Assembly: GCF_015553625.1 (NCBI RefSeq)
Contig: NZ_JADNGY010000004.1
Location: 62,001-126,000 of the forward strand
Direction of reading: 5' to 3'
DNA length: 64,000 nucleotides
From: Streptococcus australis
Lineage (GTDB): Bacteria; Bacillota; Bacilli; Lactobacillales; Streptococcaceae
The notes under the pieces were generated by a model, which had not been told where the DNA came from, did not search any database, and worked only from the letters and a program-made list of their open reading frames with translations. A program made the position numbers and the translations under genes. Positions 43,355-52,873 of this stretch are shown piece by piece; positions within the stretch are counted from its first letter, which is position 1, and each line of letters starts with the position of its first letter.

Positions 43355-43368
43355 TGAGACCGCTTACA
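43355..43368 (-). promoter_or_regulatory. cre (CcpA) site in the fucosidase 5' leader
   Basis: On the minus strand TGTAAGCGGTCTCA matches the TGWAANCGNTNNCA consensus at all positions. It lies 20 bp upstream of the ATG and downstream of a TTGACA (complement of 43437-43442), so bound CcpA would act as a roadblock. Confidence 0.7.
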
Positions 43369-43554
43369 TTTTCAGTTAAAGACAGTCCCTTCGTATTTAT
43401 TTCTATCATACCCAATTTAATAGGGAAATAGGAAAATGTCAATAGCTTTTAGATAAGATGCATATTTGAGAGTGTTATTTCTTGAAATAGTAGAGAAATA
43501 AGAGATAAATAAGCTATTATTTTGGGCTGAAAACAATTTTCATTTTCGGATATC

Positions 43555-43586
43555 GTAAAAAAACAGTTGAGTCCATTCTCAACTGT
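43555..43586 (-). terminator. terminator belonging to the GntR remnant
   Basis: On the minus strand ACAGTTGAG-AATGGA-CTCAACTGT is followed by a T7 run. It lies just beyond the stop codon of the truncated regulator. Confidence 0.8.
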
Positions 43587-43598
43587 CAGCGGAGTACT

Positions 43599-43790
43599 TT
43601 ATTTTTGATGTCTTTTTGCATAGTCGACAAAATGAAACTTGTCTAATTTGTGTCGACTTTCGGTGAACTGGAATTGGCGTCCGTCTGCTAGGTGAACTTG
43701 GGAGCGGACCGTCACCACGTGTTGGTCTTTCCCAAGATCCAGTAAGATTTTGTCGCGATTATCGATTGGTGAAATCAAGATTCTTAAGAT
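43599..43790 (-). pseudogene. C-terminal remnant of a GntR-family (UTRA-domain) regulator
   Basis: The minus strand codes, without a start, for about 63 residues: ISPIDNRDKILLDLGKDQH, VVTVRSQVHLADGRQFQF, TESRHKLDKFHFVDYAKRH and stop at 43599. This is the end of a UTRA effector domain as in TreR/sugar regulators. The helix-turn-helix and the rest are missing; upstream (43791-43990) the frame is lost in a T-rich hairpin (GAAAACG/CGTTTTC near 43801-43823) and unrelated sequence. Its original target, perhaps a sugar operon, is unknown. Confidence 0.75.
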
Positions 43791-43951
43791 ATTAAAAAAA
43801 GAAAACGGCTCTTCGTTTTCTTTTTTTGCCAGAGAGAATAGGAGCAGCCAAGAGCGACTGGAAGGGCCTGTACTAATACAATGGATTGAAATTGAAAAAC
43901 AGTTTATTTTCTAAAAATCATTAAAATCCTTTTATTCACAAGGAATCATGG

Positions 43952-43977
43952 TATAATAAAACCATAAAACGTTTTCA
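43952..43977 (+). promoter_or_regulatory. pflA promoter with a downstream cre-like site
   Basis: TGG TATAAT (43952-43957) forms an extended -10. ATAAAACGTTTTCA (43964-43977) matches 12 of 14 positions of the cre consensus and sits at the transcription start, where CcpA would repress. Control of pyruvate-formate lyase functions by CcpA is known in streptococci. Confidence 0.55.
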
Positions 43978-43994
43978 AGAGAGAAGGACAAGAC

Positions 43995-44789
43995 ATGGAA
44001 AATGAAACAGTTGACTATGGAAAAGTAACAGGAATGGTACACTCTACGGAAAGCTTCGGTGCAGTGGATGGACCAGGGATCCGTTTTATTGTCTTTCTTC
44101 AAGGCTGTCAAATGCGGTGTCAGTATTGCCATAACCCGGATACTTGGGCTATGGAAACCAATATGTCTAGAGAACGAACAGTAGATGATGTATTGGAAGA
44201 AGCTCTCCGCTATCGTGGTTTTTGGGGTCAAAAAGGTGGGATCACAGTCAGTGGTGGAGAAGCCCTCTTGCAGATAGACTTTTTGATTGCCCTCTTCACC
44301 AAGGCTCAAGAGTTGGGCATTCACTGCACGCTCGATACCTGTGCTCTGCCTTTCCGCAATACCCCTCGTTACCTGGAAAAATTTGATAAATTAATGGCAG
44401 TGACAGACTTGGTGCTTCTGGATATCAAAGAAATTAACGATGAACGGCACAGATTTGTAACTAGTCAAACGAATAAGAATATTTTGGCCTGTGCCAAGTA
44501 TTTGTCTGATATTGGCAAGCCCGTTTGGATTCGCCACGTCTTGGTGCCTGGGCTTACAGACCGAGATGATGACTTGATCGAACTTGGAAAATTTGTTAAA
44601 ACCCTTAAAAATGTTGATAAATTTGAGATCCTGCCTTACCATACTATGGGGGAATTCAAATGGCGGGAATTGGGCATTCCGTACAAGTTGGAGGGTGTGA
44701 AACCACCGACAAAAGAACGGGTCCAAAATGCGAAGGACTTGATGGAAACGGAAAGTTACCAAGATTACCTGAAACGGGTCAAAGGATAA
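43995..44789 (+). CDS. pflA: pyruvate formate-lyase activating enzyme
   Basis: Radical SAM enzyme (264 aa) that installs the glycyl radical on pyruvate formate-lyase for anaerobic mixed-acid fermentation. The cluster cysteines are C38, C42 and C45 (GCQMRCQYCHNPDTW); GGITVSGGEALLQ and RHVLVPGLTDRDDD are family motifs. AGAGAAGGA precedes ATG 43995. The gene stands alone, as usual in streptococci where pfl is unlinked, and it ends in a terminator. Confidence 0.96.
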   Translation: MENETVDYGKVTGMVHSTESFGAVDGPGIRFIVFLQGCQMRCQYCHNPDTWAMETNMSRERTVDDVLEEALRYRGFWGQKGGITVSGGEALLQIDFLIALFTKAQELGIHCTLDTCALPFRNTPRYLEKFDKLMAVTDLVLLDIKEINDERHRFVTSQTNKNILACAKYLSDIGKPVWIRHVLVPGLTDRDDDLIELGKFVKTLKNVDKFEILPYHTMGEFKWRELGIPYKLEGVKPPTKERVQNAKDLMETESYQDYLKRVKG

Positions 44790-44798
44790 AATAAATCG

Positions 44799-44827
44799 AG
44801 ACAGTTGGTCCTTCCAGCTGTCTTTTT
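44799..44827 (+). terminator. terminator of pflA
   Basis: AGACAGTTGG pairs with CCAGCTGTCT (one G-U) around TCCTT, then TTTTC. Confidence 0.85.
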
Positions 44828-44917
44828 CTGATGAAAAGCATCACTATTCCCTTTCTTTAAACGAAAAAACGTGCTAAAATAGAGTGAATATACAAATGAA
44901 AATGAAGAGGTAGAAAC

Positions 44918-45853
44918 ATGTCAAAAATTCTCGTTTTTGGTCACCAAAATCCTGACTCAGATGCTATCGGATCATCTGTAGCCTTTGCTTATCTTGCAAA
45001 AGAAGCTTACGGTTTGGATACAGAAGCAGTGGCTCTTGGAACTCCAAATGAAGAAACAGCTTTCGTGTTGGACTATTTTGGTGTGGAAGCACCACGCGTC
45101 ATCACATCAGCTAAAGCAGAAGGTGCAGAGCAAGTCATCTTGACGGACCACAATGAGTTCCAACAATCTGTTTCAGATATCGCTGAAGTAGAAGTTTACG
45201 GTGTAGTGGATCACCACCGTGTGGCTAACTTTGAAACTGCCAGCCCACTTTACATGCGTTTGGAACCAGTAGGATCAGCATCTTCTATCGTATACCGCAT
45301 GTTCAAAGAACATGGTGTAGCAGTGCCAAAAGAATTGGCAGGTTTGATGCTTTCAGGTTTGATTTCAGATACCCTTCTTTTGAAATCTCCAACAACTCAC
45401 CCATCTGATAAAGTGATTGCGCCTGAATTGGCTGAATTGGCTGGTGTGAACTTGGAAGAATACGGTCTTGCCATGCTTAAGGCTGGTACCAACTTGGCAA
45501 GCAAATCAGCAGAAGAATTGATCGACATCGATGCTAAGACTTTTGAATTGAACGGAAACAACGTTCGTGTGGCTCAAGTGAATACAGTTGATATTGCTGA
45601 AGTCTTGGAACGCCAAGCTGAAATCGAAGCAGCTATCCAAGCTGCCAATGCAGCTAACGGCTACTCTGACTTCGTTTTGATGATTACAGACATTGTCAAC
45701 TCAAACTCAGAAATTTTGGCGCTTGGTGCCAACATGGATAAGGTAGAAGCAGCTTTCAACTTCAAACTTGAAAACAACCATGCCTTCCTTCCAGGTGCCG
45801 TTTCACGTAAGAAACAAGTGGTTCCTCAATTGACTGAAAGCTTTAATGCTTAA
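44918..45853 (+). CDS. ppaC: manganese-dependent inorganic pyrophosphatase
   Basis: Family II (DHH) pyrophosphatase of 311 residues: [14 protein letters not shown] (first metal ligands), [16 protein letters not shown] (DHH motif), and the DHHA2 C-terminal domain with [15 protein letters not shown]. It hydrolyses PPi to drive biosynthesis. Codon use is of a highly expressed gene. AGAGGTAG precedes the ATG. Gene order ppaC - YiiX-like - DUF1803 - murE - murJ is typical of streptococci. Confidence 0.97.
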   Translation: MSKILVFGHQNPDSDAIGSSVAFAYLAKEAYGLDTEAVALGTPNEETAFVLDYFGVEAPRVITSAKAEGAEQVILTDHNEFQQSVSDIAEVEVYGVVDHHRVANFETASPLYMRLEPVGSASSIVYRMFKEHGVAVPKELAGLMLSGLISDTLLLKSPTTHPSDKVIAPELAELAGVNLEEYGLAMLKAGTNLASKSAEELIDIDAKTFELNGNNVRVAQVNTVDIAEVLERQAEIEAAIQAANAANGYSDFVLMITDIVNSNSEILALGANMDKVEAAFNFKLENNHAFLPGAVSRKKQVVPQLTESFNA

Positions 45854-45878
45854 TGATAGATGGGGATACCCATTGTTA

Positions 45879-45903
45879 AAAAGGAGTTTTGGCTCCTTTT
45901 TTT
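45879..45903 (+). terminator. terminator of ppaC
   Basis: AAAAAGGAG pairs with CTCCTTTTT around TTTTGG, followed by TT. The next gene starts 14 bp downstream with GGAGAG, so partial read-through may occur. Confidence 0.8.
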
Positions 45904-45916
45904 CTAGGAGAGAAAT

Positions 45917-46429
45917 ATGCTAGAAAATGGTGATTTAATCTTTGTGAAAGATGATTCGGATATAGGGCAAGCCATCCAGGCATCAACTGGCAACTATAGC
46001 CATGTGGCTATCTTTTTGGACGGACAGGTCTATCATGCTAGGGTGGAAGGTGGCGTTCTTTCCCAGTCACCCGAAGATTTCTTTGAAGCTGGAAAAGTCT
46101 ATGACCTTTATCGCTATACGGCGATTGATTACGAAGAAGTCAAAAAGCGAGCAGAGAGCCTTTTAGGAGCTCCCTACAATGCGTCCTTTTATCCAGATGG
46201 AAAAGGTTTCTATTGTTCCCAGTTCATCGCTGAACTACTCCCTGTTTTTGAGACCATTCCCATGAAGTTTGGAGATGGGGAAGAGGAGATTAGTCCGTTC
46301 TGGCTGGATTACTACAAGGAACTTGGCCTAGCCGTTCCCCTAGATCAGCTTGGGACTAACCCGAGTCAGTTAGCTCAATCACCCCATCTACAGTTTAAAG
46401 AAAGGTATTTGGATGATTACAATCATTAA
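45917..46429 (+). CDS. YiiX/NlpC-P60-superfamily permuted papain-like hydrolase
   Basis: A 170-residue protein of the permuted papain-like (YiiX/YaeF, DUF830-type) group: GDLIFVKDDSDIGQAIQASTGNYSHVAIFLDG contains the His of the dyad and GKGFYCSQFIAELL the Cys. The order His-then-Cys shows the circular permutation. Family members are thought to cleave amide or ester bonds of lipids or peptides; substrate unknown. No signal peptide. Overlaps the next gene by 17 bp. Confidence 0.88.
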   Translation: MLENGDLIFVKDDSDIGQAIQASTGNYSHVAIFLDGQVYHARVEGGVLSQSPEDFFEAGKVYDLYRYTAIDYEEVKKRAESLLGAPYNASFYPDGKGFYCSQFIAELLPVFETIPMKFGDGEEEISPFWLDYYKELGLAVPLDQLGTNPSQLAQSPHLQFKERYLDDYNH

Positions 46430-47063
46430 TCCCACACGTTTGACACGTCAGCCATTTTTCAAGGACTTGATCAACTATCTGGACCAGCAGGATGATGTGA
46501 TCCTGCGGCAAATCAAGGCCCAATTTCCAGATCAACCAGTGGATAAGCTGATGGAGGAGTATATCAAAGCGGGCTTCATCCTTCGAGAAAATAAACGCTA
46601 CACTCTCAATTTGCCTTTCTTAGAGTCAGCTGATCGAGTTGAACTGGATCAAGAGGTCTTTGTTCGAGAGGACAGTGCAGTTTATCAAGAATTAAAAGCC
46701 AAGGTCTTCCAAACAGAACTCCGCAATACTACCAATGCAGCGATTTTGATAGAGGAGACTGACTTCGAACGACATGCACAGACACTTTCCAATTACTTCT
46801 ACAAGGTGAAACACCAATATCCTTTGACGGAGGAGCAAGAGAAACTCTATGCTATTTTGGGCGATGTGAATCCCGAGTATGCTCTCAAGTATATGACCAG
46901 CTTTTTGCTCAAGTTCCTCAAAAAAGAAGAAGTCCAGCAAAAGCGCAGAGACATCTTTGTTGATAGCTTAGAAGTCTTAGGCTATATCCGCAAAAATGAT
47001 GAAGGCAAATATGAATTAGCAGTGGACTTGGATAAGGAAAGACTGATGTTTAGTAAACAATAG
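46413..47063 (+). CDS. DUF1803 family protein
   Basis: Conserved streptococcal protein of 216 residues with no known function (DUF1803). It looks soluble and helical: ITIINPTRLTRQPFFKDLINYLDQQ, FQTELRNTTNAAILIEETDFERHAQTLSNYFYKV, and a C-terminal EYALKYMTSFLLKFLKKEE segment that could be DNA- or protein-binding. Overlaps the YiiX-like gene upstream, and its stop is followed within 3 bp by dispersed repeat copy 2. Confidence 0.85.
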   Translation: MITIINPTRLTRQPFFKDLINYLDQQDDVILRQIKAQFPDQPVDKLMEEYIKAGFILRENKRYTLNLPFLESADRVELDQEVFVREDSAVYQELKAKVFQTELRNTTNAAILIEETDFERHAQTLSNYFYKVKHQYPLTEEQEKLYAILGDVNPEYALKYMTSFLLKFLKKEEVQQKRRDIFVDSLEVLGYIRKNDEGKYELAVDLDKERLMFSKQ

Positions 47064-47065
47064 AA

Positions 47066-47243
47066 AGAGAGTGGGACAGAAATCGGTAATTCGTTAGAAT
47101 TCGATTTCGTCGTCCCACCTCCGCACAGTTGAGTAGGGCTGTAAAAGCTGATGAAATCAGCGTAGTAGAGCCCACTCAACCACTGCGTCTTGCTCGACAA
47201 TCCAAAGACAATTGAGAGGCTAGGACTTTTGTCCCAGCCTCTT
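47066..47243 (+). repeat. dispersed ~180-bp repeat element, copy 2
   Basis: Same element as at 6991 and 62443; differs from copy 3 at one inner base (GGTAATTC against GGTCATTC). Terminal hairpin at 47216-47241. It starts 2 bp after the DUF1803 stop and lies in the convergent gap before murE. Confidence 0.9.
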
Positions 47244-47254
47244 CTTTCGTTTGA

Positions 47255-48700
47255 TTATAGGTAACGTTCAGCGATGGCGGCATCGCCTGGATATTCTTCT
47301 TTTACGCCATTGACGATTTGGTAGCAGTCAGCTCCTTTTCCGGCGATAATGACGGCATCTTCAGGCTTGCTGGTCGTTGCCATAGCTAGTTGAATGGCTT
47401 GCTCGCGATCTGCGATTTTTTCGACAGGGCGCGTGATGAAACTGCTAATCTCTTCAGCGATAGCCAAAGGATCTTCATAGTTGGGGTCATCCGCTGTGAG
47501 GAAGACTTGGATCTCAGGATGGTCTTCTAAGAGCAAGCCAAAGTCCTTGCGGCGGCTCTCTCCTTTATTCCCAGTTGAACCAAGGACCAGTGAAATCGTT
47601 CCTGTCTGATGGGTTTCAACAACAGAGAGCAGTTTTTTCAAGCTATCTCCATTATGGGCATAGTCAATAAAAACTTTTGCTCCATTCTTTTGAGTCAAGA
47701 CTTCCATCCGGCCAGGAACACGGGTTTTGGCAATCCCCTTTTTGATGTCTTCAAGACTCGCTCCTAGACGAAGGCAGGCGAGACCTGCAGCTACAGCATT
47801 TTCTTGATTGAAGTGGCCGATGAGCTGGGTATCATAATCCCCTGCCAGCTTGCCAGTGACAGAAAAGCTAAAGGCTTTTGAGTTGTGGACTTGGTTGGTC
47901 GATTGACTACCGTAGAAGTCGTGGTCTTGCTCAGCTACCTGCTCCGCAAGAATGTTAAAATGGTCCATATCACTATTGACGACAACAGCACGACTATTTT
48001 CCATCAAGAGACGTTTATGGTAGAAGTAGTCTTCGAAACTTGGATGTTCAATCGGTCCAATATGGTCAGGGCTGATGTTGAGGAAGACACCAACATCGAA
48101 TGTGAGTCCGTAAACACGTTTGACTAGATAGGCCTGACTAGAGACCTCCATAATCAGGTGAGTCCGATCATTGGCAACTGCCTGGGCCATCATTTCAAAC
48201 AAATCGATACTTTCTGGGGTAGTCAAGGTTGATTTGAAGAAGGTCTTGCCATCCAAGGTTGTGTTCATAGTGGATAGCATGGCAGGACGATGGCCTTGCT
48301 CAAGAATCTTGTAGGCATAGTAAGCAGAAGTCGTTTTGCCCTTGGTCCCTGTAAAAGCTAAGAGTTTTAGCTGGCGCTCAGGGTGGCCATAGAATTCCAT
48401 GGCAATCAAGCTCATAGCCTGTTTGATATCCGTAACGATAATGGCTGGGATGCTGACCTCAAAGTCTTGCTCAGCGACATACCACTGGAGACCTTGCTCG
48501 ATCGCTTGCTCCAAAAATTCCTTCTTGAAATTTGCCCCCTTGACAAAAAAGAGGGTCTCGGAGTTGACCTTTCGACTATCGTAGCTAATTTGATTAAAAG
48601 AAACACCACTTGCTGAATAGTGGTATTCTCCGTCTTGTAGGATCTCACGAAAGTTGTGATCCTCTTTTAAAATGTTTAGTACAGTTTCTATCTTTATCAT
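47255..48700 (-). CDS. murE: UDP-N-acetylmuramoyl-L-alanyl-D-glutamate--L-lysine ligase
   Basis: Mur ligase (481 aa) adding the third stem residue. ATP loop TGTKGKT at 117-123; central [10 protein letters not shown]-terminal DYAHNGDSL and [12 protein letters not shown]. The amino-acid recognition motif is DDPN (404-407), the lysine type, rather than DNPR of the diaminopimelate type, matching the lysine-type wall of streptococci. Transcribed on the minus strand, divergently from the flippase gene. Confidence 0.96.
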   Translation of the reverse strand: MIKIETVLNILKEDHNFREILQDGEYHYSASGVSFNQISYDSRKVNSETLFFVKGANFKKEFLEQAIEQGLQWYVAEQDFEVSIPAIIVTDIKQAMSLIAMEFYGHPERQLKLLAFTGTKGKTTSAYYAYKILEQGHRPAMLSTMNTTLDGKTFFKSTLTTPESIDLFEMMAQAVANDRTHLIMEVSSQAYLVKRVYGLTFDVGVFLNISPDHIGPIEHPSFEDYFYHKRLLMENSRAVVVNSDMDHFNILAEQVAEQDHDFYGSQSTNQVHNSKAFSFSVTGKLAGDYDTQLIGHFNQENAVAAGLACLRLGASLEDIKKGIAKTRVPGRMEVLTQKNGAKVFIDYAHNGDSLKKLLSVVETHQTGTISLVLGSTGNKGESRRKDFGLLLEDHPEIQVFLTADDPNYEDPLAIAEEISSFITRPVEKIADREQAIQLAMATTSKPEDAVIIAGKGADCYQIVNGVKEEYPGDAAIAERYL

Positions 48701-48786
48701 AATCCTATTTTAAACTGAAAGACCTTATTTTACAAGTGTAAAGGAAAAGTTTATAATGAAAGAAGACTATAAAGCAGAGGAAACAT

Positions 48787-50415
48787 ATGAGTAACGAAAC
48801 AAGTAATCAACAGGCCCAGATGCTTCGAGGTACAGTCTGGTTAACAGCCAGTAATTTCATTAGTCGTCTCTTAGGAGCGGCCTATATCATCCCTTGGTAT
48901 ATCTGGATGGGCAAGCATGGCGCAGAGGCAAACGGTCTCTTTACCATGGGCTACAATATCTACGCTTGGTTTTTGCTGATTTCAACAGCAGGCGTCCCAG
49001 TAGCAGTCGCTAAGCAGGTGGCCAAGTACAATACCAAGGGGCAAGAAGAGCACAGTTTTGCCATGATTCGTGGCTTCCTTAAGTTCATGTCTTTATTGGG
49101 CTTGGTTTTTGCTATTATCATGTATGTGCTTTCCCCAGTATTTGCAAATCTGTCTGGAGGTGGGAAAGACCTAATCCCTGTCATGCAGAGCTTGTCTTGG
49201 GCAGTCTTGATTTTTCCTTCCATGAGTGTCATTCGAGGCTTCTTCCAAGGTCATAACAATCTGAAACCTTATGCCATCAGTCAAATTGCTGAGCAAGTGA
49301 TTCGGGTTATCTGGATGCTCTTGACAGCCTACTTCATTATGAAGGTCGGCTCAGGTGATTACGTTGAAGCCGTGACCCAGTCCACTTTTGCAGCCTTTAT
49401 TGGGATGGGAGCGAGTCTCCTTGTCCTCCTCTATTACCTCTGGAAAACAGGACTTCTACAGCACATTATCCATCGACCAGAGTCTGATAATGAGATCGAT
49501 ACTAAGGCTCTCTTGTGGGATACCATTCGTGAAGCGATTCCGTTCATTGTAACAGGATCAGCCATCCAGCTCTTCCAAATTATCGACCAGATGACCTATA
49601 GCAATGTCATGTCTTGGTTTACCAACTTCAGTCGTTCAGAGCTCTTGGTTCAGTTCAGCTACTTTTCAGCAAATCCAAATAAAATCACCATGATTTTAAT
49701 TGCAGTTGCGACATCGATCGGTGGGGTGGGAATCCCTCTCCTTACAGAGAACTATGTCAAGGGTGATTTCCGGGCTGCAGGTAAGCTGGTTCAAGATAAT
49801 TTGACCATGCTAGTAGCCTTCTTGCTTCCAGCGACGATTGGAGCTGTAGCTATTGCAGAACCTCTCTATACGGTCTTTTACGGGAAACCAGATTCCCTTG
49901 CTTTGGGACTCTTTATCCTAGCGATGTTACAAACGGTCATCCTAGGCTTGTATACGGTTCTCTCTCCAATGATCCAGGCTCTTTTCCAAAATCGGAAGGC
50001 AATTCTTTACTTTGGCTATGGAGTATTGGTAAAACTGATTCTCCAAGTACCGTTCATTTATGTCTTTAAAGCCTATGGTCCTCTTCTTTCTACTACAATT
50101 GGTCTCATGATTCCGATTGTTCTTATGTACAAGGAAATTCATCAGGTGACTCATTTCAATCGCAAGACAGTCTTCAAACGGAGCTTATTGACAGCCATTC
50201 TCACCTTGATCATGCTCTTGGTGGTCCTAGTTGCAGGCTTTATCCTTGGCTTGGTCATCAAACCAAATGGTCGAGTGACCAGCATGATTTATGTAGCTCT
50301 GATTGGTGGTGTGGGAATCGTGGTATACGGAGGCCTCGGTCTTCGTCTTCGTTTCTTAGATCGCTTCATTGGTAGCAAGGCAGCTAGTCTTCGAAATAAA
50401 TTTCATATTTCATAA
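48787..50415 (+). CDS. MurJ-type (YtgP) polysaccharide/lipid II flippase
   Basis: A 542-residue MOP-superfamily membrane protein with fourteen predicted helices: GTVWLTASNFISRLLGAAYIIPWY, STAGVPVAVAKQVAKYN and SIGGVGIPLLTEN are the MurJ/YtgP patterns. The homologous streptococcal YtgP is functionally equivalent to MurJ and flips lipid II. Being divergent from murE fits a role in peptidoglycan. GAGGAAAC precedes the ATG; a terminator follows. Confidence 0.92.
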   Translation: MSNETSNQQAQMLRGTVWLTASNFISRLLGAAYIIPWYIWMGKHGAEANGLFTMGYNIYAWFLLISTAGVPVAVAKQVAKYNTKGQEEHSFAMIRGFLKFMSLLGLVFAIIMYVLSPVFANLSGGGKDLIPVMQSLSWAVLIFPSMSVIRGFFQGHNNLKPYAISQIAEQVIRVIWMLLTAYFIMKVGSGDYVEAVTQSTFAAFIGMGASLLVLLYYLWKTGLLQHIIHRPESDNEIDTKALLWDTIREAIPFIVTGSAIQLFQIIDQMTYSNVMSWFTNFSRSELLVQFSYFSANPNKITMILIAVATSIGGVGIPLLTENYVKGDFRAAGKLVQDNLTMLVAFLLPATIGAVAIAEPLYTVFYGKPDSLALGLFILAMLQTVILGLYTVLSPMIQALFQNRKAILYFGYGVLVKLILQVPFIYVFKAYGPLLSTTIGLMIPIVLMYKEIHQVTHFNRKTVFKRSLLTAILTLIMLLVVLVAGFILGLVIKPNGRVTSMIYVALIGGVGIVVYGGLGLRLRFLDRFIGSKAASLRNKFHIS

Positions 50416-50420
50416 CCAGT

Positions 50421-50448
50421 AGAGGTTGGGGCTATCCCACCTCTTTTT
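50421..50448 (+). terminator. terminator of the flippase gene
   Basis: AGAGGTTGGG pairs with CCCACCTCT (one A bulge/mismatch) around GCTAT, then TTTTTTT. Confidence 0.85.
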
Positions 50449-50555
50449 TTCATTATAGTTTGAAGCTATATCTAGCTCTTGAAAAAGGAAAAACCGAATC
50501 ATCTAAAGAAGTGATACAATAGAGACAATTGAATTTACGTCCATTGGAGGTTTGT

Positions 50556-51650
50556 ATGAGTCACAAAAAGAATATTAACACCATCCTAGCTCAAGCGGGA
50601 ATCAAGTCGGATCCAGCAACAGGGGCTTTGATTACTCCGCTTCATTTTTCAACCACTTACCAGCATCCAGAGTTTGGTCAATCTACTGGTTTTGACTATA
50701 TCCGTACCAAGAATCCGACTCGGGTAAACGCTGAAAAGACCTTGGCAGCTATTGAGAGTGCAGAGCATGCCTTGGTGACGAGCTCAGGTATGTCTGCCAT
50801 TGTCTTAGCCTTCAGTATTTTTCCTGTTAGCAGTAAGGTTTTGGCAGTAAGAGATCTTTATGGAGGTTCTTTCCGTTGGTTCAACCAAATGGAACAAGAA
50901 GGACGCTTTTTCTTTACCTATGCAAATTCAGAAGCAGAATTGATAGAGGGATTGAAAGAGGAAGTGGATATTCTCTATATTGAAACGCCTACTAACCCAC
51001 TCATGCTGGAGTTTGACATCCAGAAATTAGCTAAACTCGCTCATGAAAAAGGGGCAAAAGTGATTGTAGACAACACCTTCTATAGCCCTATCTACCAACG
51101 TCCAATTGAAGAAGGAGCAGATATCGTCCTTCACTCAGCGACCAAATATCTAGCGGGTCATAATGACGTTTTGGCTGGTGTTGTAGTGACTGATGATGAA
51201 GGTCTCTATGAGCAACTCTTTTATAACTTAAACACAACTGGAGCTGTTCTTTCTCCTTTTGACAGCTACCAATTGATCCGTGGGTTAAAAACCTTAGCCC
51301 TTCGAATGGAGCGCTCCACAGAAAATGCGAAGAAGGTAGTGGAATTCTTGAAGGGGCATCCAGCTGTTAAGGAAGTCTTGTATACCGGCAAGGGAGGCAT
51401 GGTTTCCTTTAAAGTAAGCCACCAAGAAAAGATTCCAACCATTTTGAACCACTTGCAAGTCTTTACCTTTGCAGAGAGCTTAGGTGGAGTGGAGAGTTTG
51501 ATTACCTACCCAACTACACAGACCCACGCAGATATTCCTGCAGAGGTTCGTCATTCCTATGGGTTAACGGATGACTTGCTTCGCCTTTCCATCGGAATTG
51601 AAGATGCAAGGGATTTGATTGAGGATTTAGAACAAGCATTGGCTAGATAG
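50556..51650 (+). CDS. Cys/Met metabolism PLP enzyme (cystathionine gamma-synthase/beta-lyase type)
   Basis: A 364-residue trans-sulfuration-family enzyme. PLP lysine K197 in LHSATKYLAGHNDVLAGVV; other motifs are FDYIRTKNPTR, VTSSGMSAIVLAF, IETPTNPLM and ESLGGVESLITYP. This group includes MetB (cystathionine gamma-synthase) and MetC/CGL; sequence alone does not separate them safely, though streptococcal copies next to patB are usually annotated MetB. ATG 50556 has TTGGAGG upstream. The patB-like gene follows after 9 bp in the same operon. Confidence 0.9.
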   Translation: MSHKKNINTILAQAGIKSDPATGALITPLHFSTTYQHPEFGQSTGFDYIRTKNPTRVNAEKTLAAIESAEHALVTSSGMSAIVLAFSIFPVSSKVLAVRDLYGGSFRWFNQMEQEGRFFFTYANSEAELIEGLKEEVDILYIETPTNPLMLEFDIQKLAKLAHEKGAKVIVDNTFYSPIYQRPIEEGADIVLHSATKYLAGHNDVLAGVVVTDDEGLYEQLFYNLNTTGAVLSPFDSYQLIRGLKTLALRMERSTENAKKVVEFLKGHPAVKEVLYTGKGGMVSFKVSHQEKIPTILNHLQVFTFAESLGGVESLITYPTTQTHADIPAEVRHSYGLTDDLLRLSIGIEDARDLIEDLEQALAR

Positions 51651-51659
51651 GAGTCCATC

Positions 51660-52829
51660 ATGGGAAAAGAACAATTTTTGACTGTCCCTAATCGTTTGGG
51701 GCACCACACTAGCAAATGGAAGGAGTCAGAGCAAGATCCAGAACTTCTTCCTGCTTGGATTGCAGATATGGATTTTGAATCCTTGCCTGCGGTTCGCCAA
51801 GCCATTCGAGATTACGCAGATCAATTGGTCTACGGATACACCTATCCTAGCGAGGAGCTTTACCAGGCTGTTCAGAATTGGGAAAAGTCAGAGCATGGAT
51901 ATGTGTTTGAGAAGGAAGCCATTGTCTTTATGGAGGGTGTGGTTCCGTCTATTTCAACGGCTATTCAGGCTTTCACTAAGGAAGGAGAGGCTGTTCTCAT
52001 CAATACGCCAGTTTATCCCCCCTTTGCCCGTAGCGTCCGCCTCAATCAGCGCAAATTAGTGACCAATTCCTTAGTAGAAGTGGATGGACTTTTCCAAATT
52101 GATTTTGAGCAATTGGAAAAAGACTTTGTGGAGCACCAAGTCAAGCTCTACATCCTGTGCAATCCTCATAATCCAGGCGGTCGTGTCTGGGAACGAGAAG
52201 TCCTAGAAAAGATTGGTCGTCTCTGTCAAAAACATGGGGTCTTGCTTGTTTCAGACGAAATTCACCAAGATTTGGTACTGTTTGGCCACAAGCACGTTTC
52301 TTTTAATACAGTAGATCCAAGCTTTAAAGAGTTCACCCTTGTCTTATCGAGTGCGACCAAAACCTTCAACATCGCAGGGACAAAAAATTCCTATGCCATC
52401 ATCGAAAATGATGCACTAAGAAAATCTTTCCAAGCTCGGCAGTTGGGAAACAATCAACATGAAATATCTGCCCTTGGCTTTATCGCTACCGAAGTAGCCT
52501 ATCAGAATGGAAAGGCTTGGTTAGAGGACTTAAAGGAAGTCTTGGAAGAAAATATCAACTACACTGTAGAAGTTTTGCGTGAGCAGACAGACATTGGTGT
52601 GATGAAACCGCAAGGGACCTATCTGCTCTGGCTTGATTTTTCTGCCTACGGTTTGTCAGAGGAAGAACTCCATGCTCGACTTCATGACCAGGCTAAGGTC
52701 ATCCTTAATAAAGGGACAGACTTTGGAGTAGAAGGGAAGCAACATGCCCGTTTGAATGTGGCAGCTCCGAAAACCCTAGTCCAAGAGATTGTCGATCGGA
52801 TCGTAACAAATTTTCCTAAAAAAGGTTGA
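51660..52829 (+). CDS. MalY/PatB family C-S lyase (cystathionine beta-lyase)
   Basis: Fold-type I aminotransferase-like PLP enzyme of 389 residues. PLP lysine K234 in LSSATKTFNIAGTKNSYAI; also AWIADMDFE, PVYPPF, NPHNPGGRVW and VSDEIHQDLV. The family cleaves the C-S bond of cystathionine and cysteine, giving homocysteine or hydrogen sulfide and pyruvate; oral streptococcal relatives are known H2S producers. With the preceding gene it can convert cysteine to homocysteine for methionine synthesis. The stop lies 10 bp before the -35 of the Mg2+ leader. Confidence 0.92.
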   Translation: MGKEQFLTVPNRLGHHTSKWKESEQDPELLPAWIADMDFESLPAVRQAIRDYADQLVYGYTYPSEELYQAVQNWEKSEHGYVFEKEAIVFMEGVVPSISTAIQAFTKEGEAVLINTPVYPPFARSVRLNQRKLVTNSLVEVDGLFQIDFEQLEKDFVEHQVKLYILCNPHNPGGRVWEREVLEKIGRLCQKHGVLLVSDEIHQDLVLFGHKHVSFNTVDPSFKEFTLVLSSATKTFNIAGTKNSYAIIENDALRKSFQARQLGNNQHEISALGFIATEVAYQNGKAWLEDLKEVLEENINYTVEVLREQTDIGVMKPQGTYLLWLDFSAYGLSEEELHARLHDQAKVILNKGTDFGVEGKQHARLNVAAPKTLVQEIVDRIVTNFPKKG

Positions 52830-52838
52830 TTTTAAGGG

Positions 52839-52867
52839 TTGACTTTTCTATAGGGGAGGAGTATACT
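52839..52867 (+). promoter_or_regulatory. promoter of the M-box-mgtA transcript
   Basis: TTGACT (52839-52844), 17-bp spacer, TATACT (52862-52867). Start expected near 52874; the resulting leader is about 375 nt long. Confidence 0.82.
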
Positions 52868-52873
52868 CAAGGG

